64,000 nucleotides of DNA from Geomonas oryzae (GTDB lineage: Bacteria; Desulfobacterota; Desulfuromonadia; Geobacterales; Geobacteraceae): NCBI RefSeq assembly GCF_004117875.1, contig NZ_RAHW01000008.1, positions 62,001 to 126,000 on the forward strand, given 5' to 3'. The notes beneath the pieces were generated by a model. The model was not told the origin of the DNA, searched no databases, and was given only the letters and a program-made list of their open reading frames with translations. This document shows, piece by piece, positions 50,829 through 59,606 of the stretch. A program made the position numbers and the translations under genes. The stretch's first letter is position 1. Each line of letters opens with the position of its first letter.

Positions 50829-52526
50829 CTAGGAAGCCTTCACCCTCACCATCTCCCGCCCGGTCGCGTCCAGGACGTGCACGGCGCAGGCGAGGCAAGG
50901 GTCGAAGGAGTGGATGGTGCGCAGGATCTCGAGCGGCTTTTCCGGGTCGGCGACCGGCGTCCCCAGAAGCGCCGCCTCGTATGGGCCGGCCTGTCCCTTC
51001 GCGTCGCGCGGCGAGGCGTTCCAGGTGGAGGGGACCACGGCCTGGTAGTTGAGGATCTTCTGGTCCTTGATCTTGATCCAGTGCCCGAGCCCGCCGCGCG
51101 GCGCCTCGTGCCAGCCGTAGCCGTGCGCCTCGGCGGGCCAGGAGGCGGGGTCCCACTTCTCGTTCGAGTGGATCCTCAAATCCCCCTTGGCGATGTTGCC
51201 GATCAGCTCGTCGAGCCATTTGGGCGCCTGGCGCGCGATGACGAGGCAGTCGACGCCGCGGGCCCCGGTGCGGCCAAGCGTCGAGAAGAGCGCCTCGGGA
51301 CCGACGTTCAGTTTGCCTAACACCAGGTCAACCGCCCCCTTGGTCTCCTTGTGGCCTGAGGCGTAGGCGACGAGCACGCGGGCGAGCGGTCCCACCTCCA
51401 TCGGCTTCTCCTCGTAGCGCGGCGCCTTGACCCAGGAGTACTTCTTGTCGGTGTCGAGGTACTGGTAGGGGGGCTTGGGACCCGTGTAGTTCGGTTCGGA
51501 GGAACCCTCGTAAGGGTGCAGCCCCTTCCCGTCGCTCCCGGCGTCCTGGTACCAGGAGTGTTCCACGTGCTCGGTGATCTTCCTCTGGTCGAGCGGCACC
51601 ACCTTGGAGATGTCCCGGTTCAGAATCGCCCCGCCGGGCAGCCAGTTGTTTCCCGCCGCGTCGGGGAACTCCGGGTAGCACATGTAGTTGCCGACCCCGG
51701 CGCCGATCCCGGCCCACTCCTTGTAGAAGGAGGCGACGGCGAGGAGGTCCGGGATGTAGACCTTCTCGACGAACTCCTGGGCCTTGGCGAGCAGGCGCTT
51801 TATCTCGATCAGTTTGTCCGCGTTCAGCGCGTTCTGGGAGTCCGGGTCGACCGGGATCGACATCCCACCCACGAGGAAGGTCTGCGGGTGCGGGTTCTTG
51901 CTCCCTAAAATCGCGTGGATCTTGATGATGTCCTTTTGCCACTCCAAGGCTTCCAGGTAGTGCGCCGTCGCCATCAGGTTCGCCTCGGGCGGGAGCTTGT
52001 AGGCGGGGTGCCCCCAGTAGGCGTTCGCGAAGGGACCTAGGCGCCCGGAGGCGACGAACGCCTTCAGCTTCTCCTGCACCGCCTTGAAATGGGTGGCCGA
52101 GTTGTTGGGCCAGTCCGAGAGCGAGGCGGCGAGCTGCGCCGTCTTTACCGGATCGGCCTTCAGCGCCGAGGTGATGTCCACCCAGTCGAGCGCGTGCAGG
52201 TGGTAGAAGTGGATCACGTGGTCCTGGGTGTTCTGGATGGCGATGATGATGTTCCGTATCAGCTGCGCGTTCGGAGGTACCGGGATCTTCAAAGCGTCCT
52301 CGACGGCGCGGATCGAGGCGATGGAGTGCACCGTGGTGCAGACGCCGCAGAAGCGCTGGGTCCAGTACCAGGCGTCGCGCGGGTCGCGGTCCTTAAGGAT
52401 CTTCTCGATGCCGCGGAACATGGTGCCGGAGACCCAGGCGTTGCTGATCTTGCCGCCGGAGACCTCGGCCTCGACGCGCAGGTGCCCTTCAATCCTTGTG
52501 ATCGGGTCGACAACGATCTTGGTCAT
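50829..52526 (-). CDS. hyaB: [NiFe]-hydrogenase large subunit
   Basis: A 565-residue catalytic subunit. The four nickel cysteines are present: RFCGVC (Cys60, Cys63) and DPCLACAVH (Cys544, Cys547). RIEGHLR near the N terminus is also conserved. The 15 residues after His550 are the tail removed by the maturation protease. The membrane-bound group 1 type is inferred from the Tat-signal small subunit and b cytochrome. AAGGAGG precedes the ATG; one base separates it from the small-subunit stop. Confidence 0.97.
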   Translation of the reverse strand: MTKIVVDPITRIEGHLRVEAEVSGGKISNAWVSGTMFRGIEKILKDRDPRDAWYWTQRFCGVCTTVHSIASIRAVEDALKIPVPPNAQLIRNIIIAIQNTQDHVIHFYHLHALDWVDITSALKADPVKTAQLAASLSDWPNNSATHFKAVQEKLKAFVASGRLGPFANAYWGHPAYKLPPEANLMATAHYLEALEWQKDIIKIHAILGSKNPHPQTFLVGGMSIPVDPDSQNALNADKLIEIKRLLAKAQEFVEKVYIPDLLAVASFYKEWAGIGAGVGNYMCYPEFPDAAGNNWLPGGAILNRDISKVVPLDQRKITEHVEHSWYQDAGSDGKGLHPYEGSSEPNYTGPKPPYQYLDTDKKYSWVKAPRYEEKPMEVGPLARVLVAYASGHKETKGAVDLVLGKLNVGPEALFSTLGRTGARGVDCLVIARQAPKWLDELIGNIAKGDLRIHSNEKWDPASWPAEAHGYGWHEAPRGGLGHWIKIKDQKILNYQAVVPSTWNASPRDAKGQAGPYEAALLGTPVADPEKPLEILRTIHSFDPCLACAVHVLDATGREMVRVKAS

Positions 52527-52527
52527 C

Positions 52528-53643
52528 TCAATCCTCCTTGGTGTCTTCGCCCGGTTCCTTGTCCTTTCGCATCGCGTTCAGCGCGCCGTGCACGATGAAG
52601 GCCCCTGCAGCCCCGGCGGCAAGCCCCAGACCGATGGCGTCCGCGGTGTGCTCGATGCCGAAGCCCGGCACGTTCGGGAGCCTGCCGTACATCGGGGACA
52701 TGACATCCCAGAACTGCGGCTCCGCGCAGCCGACGCAGGGGTGACCCGAGCCGATGGGCCAGGCGGTCTTCTCGTTGTAGCGCTGGGTGGGGCAGTTGTG
52801 GAAGGTCGCCGGCCCCTTGCACCCCATCTTGTAGAGACAGTAACCCTTGCGGTGCCCGTCGTCCCCCCACGCCTCCACGTACTGGCCGGCGTCGAAGTGC
52901 GGGCGTCTCTCGCAGTTGTCGTGGATGCGCTTGCCGTAGGCGAAGAGCGGGCGGCCGTGGCCATCGAGCGCGGGGATCTTGTTGAAGACGAGATAGTGGA
53001 CGATGGTGGCGGTCAGGTTGTCCGCGTTGCAGGGGCAGCCGGGGAGGTTGATCACGGTGGCGCCGGGAACCGCCTCCTTGACGCCGACCGCGCCGGTCGG
53101 GTTCGGGGCCGCCGCCGGGATGCCGCCGTACGAGGCGCAGTTGCCGATGGCGATGGTCGCCGCGGCGTTGCCGCACACCTCCCGGGCGCGGGCGAGGTTC
53201 GATTTACCCCCGACGCAGCCGTAGACCCCGCCGTCCTTCATCGGGATGGAACCCTCGATGACGGCGAAGTATTTCCCCTTGTGCTCGGTGATCGCCTTAT
53301 CCAGGGCTGCCTCCGCTTGGTGCCCGGCGGCGGCCATGATGGTCTCGTGGTAGTCGACCGAGAGGATATCGAGGACGATCTCGCCGACGGTCGGGTTCGC
53401 CGCGCGCAAAAGCGCCTCGCTGTCTCCGGTACACCCCTGGAATTCGAGCCAGACGAGGGTGGGGCGTTTCACCTCGTCGAGGGCGCGCGCGACCGAGGGG
53501 GCGAAGGATGGGGGGAGTGCCAGCGCGGCGGTCATCGTGGAGCAGAACTTCAGAAAGTCGCGTCGGGAGACGCCGCGTTCCTTCAGTATCCTGCTGATGG
53601 AGAAATCAGTGTCGTCTCTTCCCTCTGTTCTCGTCTTGCTCAT
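52528..53643 (-). CDS. hyaA: [NiFe]-hydrogenase small subunit, Tat-exported, with Cys-to-Asp change
   Basis: A 371-residue iron-sulfur subunit. The Tat motif SRRDFLKF (Arg27-Arg28) exports the folded heterodimer. Cluster ligands appear in IGNCASYGG, LPGCPC, RIHDNC, GYCLYKMGC, FHNCP and HPCVGCAEP. A C-terminal hydrophobic helix (about 330-352) is the membrane anchor. The usual proximal-cluster CTGC reads CTGD (71-74), so one ligand is Asp. Actinobacterial-type hydrogenases have such a three-Cys, one-Asp cluster. GGGAGG precedes the ATG. Confidence 0.96.
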   Translation of the reverse strand: MSKTRTEGRDDTDFSISRILKERGVSRRDFLKFCSTMTAALALPPSFAPSVARALDEVKRPTLVWLEFQGCTGDSEALLRAANPTVGEIVLDILSVDYHETIMAAAGHQAEAALDKAITEHKGKYFAVIEGSIPMKDGGVYGCVGGKSNLARAREVCGNAAATIAIGNCASYGGIPAAAPNPTGAVGVKEAVPGATVINLPGCPCNADNLTATIVHYLVFNKIPALDGHGRPLFAYGKRIHDNCERRPHFDAGQYVEAWGDDGHRKGYCLYKMGCKGPATFHNCPTQRYNEKTAWPIGSGHPCVGCAEPQFWDVMSPMYGRLPNVPGFGIEHTADAIGLGLAAGAAGAFIVHGALNAMRKDKEPGEDTKED

Positions 53644-53714
53644 CCCGGCCTCCCTTTAGCTCACGGCGAAACGATGGACTCTTTGGAGCACGAACCTGAA
53701 CTGACTGAATTATG

Positions 53715-53742
53715 ATTGTAATAGAAAGATGTTTTATTGCAA
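53715..53742 (-). promoter_or_regulatory. predicted hya operon promoter
   Basis: Minus strand TTGCAA (53742-53737), 16 bases, TACAAT (53720-53715), 72 bases before the hyaA start, in an AT-rich stretch. Confidence 0.6.
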
Positions 53743-53890
53743 GAGGGGAAAGTGCGGCCTATGAGAAAAAAATTCCCACGGCTAGAGGGTGTTGACAGTA
53801 AAACGGGAATTGTGACAGTGCGGATGCAGGGGGCCGCCGAAAAGGACTGCCCATTTGTTTTAACGGGGATTCAGGCAGCGTTGTCCGGTT

Positions 53891-53996
53891 CCCCCTCCCC
53901 TTGCGGGAGGGGGCTAGGGGGTGGGGGCAGGTGCCGCATTTGGAACCGATGGCAACGTCACCCACCTCCCGGCCCCCTCCCGTCAAGGGAGGGGGA
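53891..53996. repeat. GC-rich intergenic palindrome pair, second subtype (copy E)
   Basis: CCCCCTCCCCTTGCGGGAGGGGG followed by TAGGGGGTGGG faces CACCCACCTCCCGGCCCCCTCCC and GGGAGGGGG. The arrangement is like copies A, C and D but the stems use CCTCCC rather than CTCTCCC. Confidence 0.8.
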
Positions 53997-54115
53997 GAGC
54001 TGGAAGCGGTTCGATGTTGACAGTGCAAGTACCGAAGGGACAACACCGGGATTTAGGGGGATTTCAGCGGGGCCGGCAGAGGCAAAATCCCCCAGCTCTA
54101 AAAGAGAAAGAAAGG

Positions 54116-54754
54116 CTAAACCAGTCCCTTCTCCTGCGCGTAGCGCAGAAGCGCCACGCGCCCGTCCACGTTGACCTTCTGGTAGATGTTGTGCAGGTGG
54201 ACCTTCACCGTCCCTTCGCTGATGCAGAGCTTGCCGGCGATCTCCTTGTTGCGCAGCCCCCCCGCCACCATGCGCACCAGCTCGATCTCCCGCTGGGTGA
54301 GCAGGGCCGCCATCTCGCGCGCCCCCGCCTCGCGCTTCAAAAGCTTCTCAAGGGCCTGCTTGGTCGAGCGCCGCTCCAGCCACTGCTCACCGGTGTAAAC
54401 CTTGCGGATGCACTGCACGAGGAACTGCGGCGCCATCTCCTTCAGCACCACCCCTTGGATGCCGAGCATGACGGCGTCGAGCATGTCCTCGTCCTCGAGG
54501 GCGGCGGTCAGAAGCACGAGTCGTGCGCCCAGCTTCTCCTCGTTCACCTTGCGGGCCACCTCGATGCCGGTGAGACCCGGCATGCGGATGTCGAGGACCG
54601 CGACGTCGGGGCGCTCGCGCCGGATCGCCTCGAGGGCTGCGGCGCCGTCGGTGCAGCTCGCCAGCACCTCGAAGTCCGGTTCGAACTTGAAGAGGCTCGT
54701 CAGCCCGTTCAGGATCAGGGGGTGGTCGTCGGCAAGCACCAGTCGTATGGCCAT
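54116..54754 (-). CDS. NarL/FixJ family response regulator
   Basis: A 212-residue regulator: receiver (about 1-120) with LVLADDHPL, AVLDIRMPGLTG (phospho-Asp about 54), and LTAA/KEM switch residues, then a LuxR-type helix-turn-helix (about 148-212) with LTQREIELVRMVAGG, NKEIAGKLCISEGTVKVHLHNIYQK. The ATG at 54754 lies one base after the kinase stop, with GGAG upstream. The pair is probably one operon; targets might include the nearby hydrogenase, but this is only positional. Confidence 0.95.
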   Translation of the reverse strand: MAIRLVLADDHPLILNGLTSLFKFEPDFEVLASCTDGAAALEAIRRERPDVAVLDIRMPGLTGIEVARKVNEEKLGARLVLLTAALEDEDMLDAVMLGIQGVVLKEMAPQFLVQCIRKVYTGEQWLERRSTKQALEKLLKREAGAREMAALLTQREIELVRMVAGGLRNKEIAGKLCISEGTVKVHLHNIYQKVNVDGRVALLRYAQEKGLV

Positions 54755-54755
54755 G

Positions 54756-56459
54756 TCATGCTCCTTGTTCCACAAGGGGAAGGGTGATGTCGATGCGGGT
54801 GCCGCGCTCGCTCGAGTCGATGATCAGCTCGCCGTTCAATGCCTCGATCCGCTCCCTGAGCGTCACCGGCCCGCGTTTCATGTCGCTTAGCTGGTCCTGG
54901 TCGTAGCGCCCGTGGAAGGAGAAGCCGTGTCCGTCGTCGGTGACGGTGATCATGACCCATTGGGCGTTGAAGGCGAGGTTCACCTTGAGCGTCGCCGCGC
55001 CGGCGTGGCGCACAGCGTTGATGACCGCTTCGTGGATGACGAAATAGATCTCCCGGGCGATGCCCCGCTCAAGCGGCGGCTGGGGGGTGCTGCAGTTGAT
55101 CGAACAGGTGATTTCCCACTGGCGCCGGACGCGGGCGGAGAGGTCTTCCAGGCGCTTCATCAGGCCGAACTCTTCGGGCTTGCGGCGCGAGAAAAAGCGC
55201 TTCAGAGCGTTGATCTGGTTCCTTAAGTCGCGCTGCTCGGAGGCAAGCAGGTGTTGGACCTGCTGGATGCTCTCGCGCGCCGCGGTGTCGTGCTCGATGA
55301 GGCGGGCGGCGGTCTCCAGTTGCAGGCCGGCCCCCGCCAGCGACTGCAGCAGGCCGTCGTGCAGGTCGTGGGCTAGGCGCAGGCGCTCCTCGTCGGCGGC
55401 TGCCTGCTGCAGCTGTTTCAGCAGCAGTCCGTGGGAAAGCCTCGCCGCGACCTCTCGGGCCACGATCCCCCCCAGCACCAGGTCGTCCGGGGTCGGGTGC
55501 CTCTTGTCCAGGGCGACGAGGTATCCGGAAATCTTGTCGCCGGATATCCGGGAAACTACGGCGGAACTGATCTCGAAACGTCTCACGAACTGCCGGTCGA
55601 AGGGGGACCCGTGCCACTGCTGCAGCCCACCGGCACTGTTGTAGACCACCTGCGCCTGTTCCTCTCCGACGCCGCTACAGAAAAAGCCGGCTTCGGAGAG
55701 GTCCTCCGCGACGATGTTGCCGAAGGTCTCCGGCTCCTCACGTTCGTAGCGCGACCCTTCCGCCGACCAGCTTAGAACGTGCAGCCAGGGCTCATCCGCC
55801 TCTTCCCAGCAAAGGACCACGCGTGGCGCATGCAGGATGGCGGCGGCGTGACCGAGCATCCCCGCTCCGTCCGGGCCGGGCTCGTCCGGCAGCGCCGCGC
55901 CGGGCCACTGCGACAGCATGTAAAGGACCTCGCGCATCGATTCCTCGTAAGCACCGAGGTAGCCCAGCAACCCCGCAACAACCGCGAGATAAGCGATGCG
56001 GATGATGAAGCGGTTCAGCTCAAAACCATGCTCCAGAATGAGGTTGGACGGGTACCATGCGAGGAGCACGGTGACTGCCATGGCGGTGGCCGCGGTCCAG
56101 AGCGTGCCGCGCCACTGCCAGCGAAAGGTCGCACAGACGAGTATGAAGATGAAATAGACGAAGAACGGGCTGTTGGGCCCGGTGGTGAGGAACATGAGGC
56201 CGGCGAAAACGAGGAGGTCGATGCCGTGCGTGACTAAGTGCAGCGTCTTCCAGCCGAACCCCCTGCGCTGGATGACGAATCCGATGATGACGGAATAAAG
56301 GAGATAGCCGACGAGAATGCCGTAGGTGAACCGCGCGAAGCGTGAAGGCTCTGAAGGGTCGAGCCACACGGCGAGGAGAAAGAATGCCGCCAGGATGACG
56401 CGCCCGCTGGCGATCAAGTATTCCGCCCGTGTTTTCGAGTGGTATCTCTGCTGCGGCAT
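54756..56459 (-). CDS. NarX/DegS-type membrane histidine kinase
   Basis: A 567-residue kinase. Five or six hydrophobic segments occupy about 15-180, then a GAF-like region (about 195-345), then a HisKA_3 dimerisation motif LAHDLHDGLLQSLAG (His364) and an ATPase domain with IHEAVINAVRHAGA and DDGHGFSF. It should phosphorylate the adjacent NarL-type regulator. The start at 56459 has GGAG eight bases before; an ATG at 56510 is possible but lacks a clear site. The signal sensed by the membrane part is unknown. Confidence 0.92.
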   Translation of the reverse strand: MPQQRYHSKTRAEYLIASGRVILAAFFLLAVWLDPSEPSRFARFTYGILVGYLLYSVIIGFVIQRRGFGWKTLHLVTHGIDLLVFAGLMFLTTGPNSPFFVYFIFILVCATFRWQWRGTLWTAATAMAVTVLLAWYPSNLILEHGFELNRFIIRIAYLAVVAGLLGYLGAYEESMREVLYMLSQWPGAALPDEPGPDGAGMLGHAAAILHAPRVVLCWEEADEPWLHVLSWSAEGSRYEREEPETFGNIVAEDLSEAGFFCSGVGEEQAQVVYNSAGGLQQWHGSPFDRQFVRRFEISSAVVSRISGDKISGYLVALDKRHPTPDDLVLGGIVAREVAARLSHGLLLKQLQQAAADEERLRLAHDLHDGLLQSLAGAGLQLETAARLIEHDTAARESIQQVQHLLASEQRDLRNQINALKRFFSRRKPEEFGLMKRLEDLSARVRRQWEITCSINCSTPQPPLERGIAREIYFVIHEAVINAVRHAGAATLKVNLAFNAQWVMITVTDDGHGFSFHGRYDQDQLSDMKRGPVTLRERIEALNGELIIDSSERGTRIDITLPLVEQGA

Positions 56460-56678
56460 CGACGTATCTCCGGCCCGAAATGAGGTTCCATCTTCAAGGT
56501 AGGAATTCATTCCGGAAGCTCGTCAGATTAATTCCGGCGCCGCATTCTATACATGCGGTTTACGGTACGTCAATGATTTAGCGACGATGTGGGCGATGTG
56601 GGGCCGATAATCCACCGCGTGGGAGCTGAACCGCGGATTATCGACCACGAATGAGACTTCGCATGTACCGAAGTCCGG

Positions 56679-57218
56679 CTAGACCATCTTCTCGAGGATC
56701 TCCCCGGCGCTCTTCACGTAGTTGGGGCAGCGCGTCTTGAAAAGCCCCTTCCGGTCCGCTTCCTTCATCCCTTCCTTGGTCGCCATGTTCACGCCGAGAA
56801 GCTGCGAACATCCGAGTTCGCCGTGGCGCGCCTTGAATTCCTTGTTGAACGCCTCGATCTTCGGAAAGACCTTCCTTTCCTTGGGGCCGTGGGCGAGGCC
56901 CAGCACCATGTAGGCGGCGGTCACCGCGCCGCACTCGTGACCGGTGGTCATGCCGCCGGCGAAACCGGTGGCGAGCCGGCAGGCGAGCTCGGGCTTGATG
57001 CCGTAGGCGGGGGCGTAGTTTTCCAGAATGGCCTGGGAGCAGTTCATCGACTTCAGAAAGTGCTTCCGCGCCGCCTCCGGGCGATCGGCCCCCTGCGCCG
57101 CTTCCGCAGACGTCTCGACGTTCAGGGTGCCCTGCGCGGCAAGGCACACCCCCAGACAGAGCGATCCCTTCAGCATGGCGCGCCTGCTGATCGGTGCGTT
57201 ACCCTCTTCCTTTTTCAT
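56679..57218 (-). CDS. C_GCAxxG_C_C family protein, Tat-exported
   Basis: A 179-residue protein of the family named for its cysteine pattern: NCSQAILENYAP, then GHECGAVTAAYMVLGL (GCAxxG-like, here CGAVTAA), then LGCSQLLG and TRCPNYV. The N terminus ISRRAMLKGSLCLG is a Tat signal with a hydrophobic core ending about residue 40. Family members are thought to be redox or metal proteins; function is unknown. GGAGG precedes the ATG. It stands alone between the kinase and the export operon. Confidence 0.85.
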   Translation of the reverse strand: MKKEEGNAPISRRAMLKGSLCLGVCLAAQGTLNVETSAEAAQGADRPEAARKHFLKSMNCSQAILENYAPAYGIKPELACRLATGFAGGMTTGHECGAVTAAYMVLGLAHGPKERKVFPKIEAFNKEFKARHGELGCSQLLGVNMATKEGMKEADRKGLFKTRCPNYVKSAGEILEKMV

Positions 57219-57332
57219 GACAACCCTCCGGAGTACGGGGAGGCGGTGACGCCACCCGTGCGAATAAATGAATGGTAGCAATATCATAATATTTGCATGA
57301 AAGAAAGGTTAAGTGCGATCGGGGGGGGAGGG

Positions 57333-58463
57333 CTACTCGAGGGACTTCTGGAAGCGCAGCACGCTCACCGTCAGCATGATGAGGGCGATCGCGGCCATGG
57401 CCGCCATCTGGGGCCAGAGGAGGTCGAAACCGCCCCCCTTCAGGTAGACGCTTCTCAGCACCACCTCGTAGTAGCGCAGCGGGTTCAGGTAGGTGAGGCG
57501 CTGCAGGATGTCGGGCATGCTGCTGATGGGGGAGCCGAAGCCGGAGAAGATGACCGCGGGCATGATGAAAAAGAAGCTCGTCACCATGGCCTGCTGCTGG
57601 GTCGCGGAGACGGTGGAGATGAAGAGCCCCACCCCCAGCATGCAGAGGATGAAGAAGACGGTCCCGGCGCCGAGGACGAGAAAGCTCCCGTTCAGCGGCA
57701 CGTGGAACCAGAGCGTACCGGCGGCGCTGATGAGTGCGGTGTCCAGAAGGCCGATCAGGAAGAAGGGGATGGTCTTTCCGAGGATGAACTCGACGCGCCG
57801 GATCGGGGTCACCATGATCTGCTCCAGGGTGCCGATCTCCCGCTCGCGCACCACGGCGAACGCGGTCAGCGTCACGACGATCACGAGCACGAGGTTGCCG
57901 ATGACGCCGGGGACGAAGAACCACTGGCTGGACATGTCCGGGTTGTACCAGGGGCGCCTTTCCACGACGATCTCCGGGAGCCCCCCCGCCAGCGCGGGCG
58001 CCTGCCGTGCAAGCGTTTTCAGCCGGTACTCCCGGGCGAACCCCTGGGCCACCTGGTTCACGTAGCCCAGCCCCACGAGGGCGGTGTTGGAGTTGCTCGC
58101 GTCGACGACCACCTGGAGATGGGCGGTCTCCCCTTTGCCCAAGTCGCGGGCGAAGCCGGAGTTGATCTGGAGCGCCATGGTCGCCTCGTCCCGGTCGATG
58201 AGCTCCGGGATTTCACGCCGGTCCGAGAGGCGGCGCACCTCGAAGTAGCGGCTTGCCTGGAAGCGGGAGACGAGGTCGCGGCTCACCTGGCTGTTGTCGT
58301 AGTCGACGATGGCCACCGGGACGTGCTTTATCTCCAGCGTCGCGGCGTAGCCGAAGACGAGCGTCTGGATGACCGGCGGCGCGAAGAGGAAGAACCGCGC
58401 CCTCTTGTCACGGATCACGTGCAGGAATTCCTTTATGAGCATCTGGCGCAGGCGGCCGAGCAT
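57333..58463 (-). CDS. ABC-2 type export permease (second)
   Basis: A 376-residue permease with one N-terminal membrane helix (about 22-42), a large periplasmic loop and five C-terminal helices (about 175-370). FVPGVIGNLVLVIVVTLTAFAVVREREIGTLEQ is the ABC-2 signature region with the ERGT-like REIGTLEQ. It resembles YbhR. It is the last gene of the export operon, 9 bases after its partner. Confidence 0.93.
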   Translation of the reverse strand: MLGRLRQMLIKEFLHVIRDKRARFFLFAPPVIQTLVFGYAATLEIKHVPVAIVDYDNSQVSRDLVSRFQASRYFEVRRLSDRREIPELIDRDEATMALQINSGFARDLGKGETAHLQVVVDASNSNTALVGLGYVNQVAQGFAREYRLKTLARQAPALAGGLPEIVVERRPWYNPDMSSQWFFVPGVIGNLVLVIVVTLTAFAVVREREIGTLEQIMVTPIRRVEFILGKTIPFFLIGLLDTALISAAGTLWFHVPLNGSFLVLGAGTVFFILCMLGVGLFISTVSATQQQAMVTSFFFIMPAVIFSGFGSPISSMPDILQRLTYLNPLRYYEVVLRSVYLKGGGFDLLWPQMAAMAAIALIMLTVSVLRFQKSLE

Positions 58464-58472
58464 GATTTCCCC

Positions 58473-59606
58473 CTAGGTGAGCTTCTTGCGGAAGATGCGC
58501 GTCGCCGCGAGCCCCAAGATGGCGGCGAAGAGCGCAAGCCCGAAAAAGTCCGGCCACATGTTGAAGACCGACGACCCCTTCAAGAAGACGTTGCGCAGGA
58601 TCGCCATGTAGTAGCGGGCCGGCACGATGTGGGTGATCCCCTGCACCACCGCCGGCATCTGGTCGATGGGATAGACGAACCCGGAGAGGAGAAAGGCCGG
58701 CAGGAAGGTGGCGATGAGCGAGATCTGGCTCGCCGCGAGCTGGGTCTTCGCGACCACGGAGAAGAAGTAGCCAAGCGACAGCACCACGGTGAGAAAGAGG
58801 GTGGTGCTCAGCAAAAAGACCCAGATGTGCCCGCGGAAGGGGACCTCGAACCACCAGACCGCCATGATCGCGCAGACGCTCGTGTCGATGAGGCCGATGG
58901 CTACGTAGGGGAGGAGCTTGCCGAGCATGATCTCCAAGGGGGTGACCGGCGTGGAGATGAGCTGCTCCATGGTGCCGCGCTCCCACTCGCGCGCGACGGT
59001 GAGCGAGGTGAGGAAGGTCCCCACCACGGCCATCACCATGGCGACCACCCCGGGGACGATGGTGACCATGCTCTCCAGGTTCTCGTTGAACCAGGTTCGG
59101 GAGTCGACGCTCAAGGGGGCACGCACGCTTCCCTGTCCGCGGGCGCGCAGCCACTCTAACTGGAGCTTTGCCGAGTGCGCCTGCGCCACCGCCTCGGTGT
59201 AGCTCATGCCGAGGCTCGCGCTGTTGCTGTCCGTGCCGTCGAAGATCGCCTGGATGCGTACCGCTTGTCCGGAACCGAGCCTTGCCGAGAAGTCCGGCGG
59301 GATCACGATGCCGATCTGGCAGGTCCCGGCGTCGACGGCGTGCACCAGTTCCGGGTAGTTGCCTACCGAGCGCACGACGTTGAAGTATCGGGAGGACTGG
59401 AAGCGCTTCAGGAAGTCCCGGGAGGCCTGGCTCTGTTCCCGGTCGTAGACGTAGACCGGTATGTGCTTCGTGTCGAAGCTGACGCCGTAGCCGAAGGCTA
59501 AGAGCATCACGATGGGCATCGCGATGACGATGCCGATGCTGCGGGCGTCGCGCCGGATCTGGATCATCTCCTTGCGCGCCATGGCGCGAAGCCGGTTCCA
59601 GTTCAT
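58473..59606 (-). CDS. ABC-2 type export permease (first)
   Basis: A 377-residue permease with the same layout as the next gene: an N-terminal helix (about 27-47), a periplasmic domain with YDREQSQASRDFLKRF, and C-terminal helices. VARKEMIQIRRD-like MARKEMIQIRRDARSIG opens it and REWERGTMEQLISTPVTPLEI is the coupling region. It resembles YbhS. The ATG overlaps the upstream ATPase stop (ATGA). Confidence 0.93.
   Translation of the reverse strand: MNWNRLRAMARKEMIQIRRDARSIGIVIAMPIVMLLAFGYGVSFDTKHIPVYVYDREQSQASRDFLKRFQSSRYFNVVRSVGNYPELVHAVDAGTCQIGIVIPPDFSARLGSGQAVRIQAIFDGTDSNSASLGMSYTEAVAQAHSAKLQLEWLRARGQGSVRAPLSVDSRTWFNENLESMVTIVPGVVAMVMAVVGTFLTSLTVAREWERGTMEQLISTPVTPLEIMLGKLLPYVAIGLIDTSVCAIMAVWWFEVPFRGHIWVFLLSTTLFLTVVLSLGYFFSVVAKTQLAASQISLIATFLPAFLLSGFVYPIDQMPAVVQGITHIVPARYYMAILRNVFLKGSSVFNMWPDFFGLALFAAILGLAATRIFRKKLT

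Larger units (their letters stand above)
53644..54115. other. 472-base intergenic region upstream of the hya operon
   Basis: Contains the predicted hya promoter, a palindrome pair at 53891-53996, and no convincing gene. Two TTGACAGT sequences (near 53792 and 54014) stand out but no matching -10 was assigned. Confidence 0.6.

Noticed and set aside
49560..51320. 586-codon plus-strand frame opposite the hydrogenase genes
   Set aside because: It crosses three real genes on the other strand and is His/Arg/Asp-rich in the manner of antisense frames.
53715..53765. Sigma-54 promoter upstream of hyaA (CCGCACT...TTGCA)
   Set aside because: The distance between the GC and GG elements is too long for -24/-12 spacing; a sigma-70-type TTGCAA-N16-TACAAT fits better.
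57297..59159. 620-codon plus-strand frame opposite the two permeases
   Set aside because: It is antisense to two ABC-2 permeases, and the extreme His/Glu/Asp content is a shadow of membrane-protein codons.
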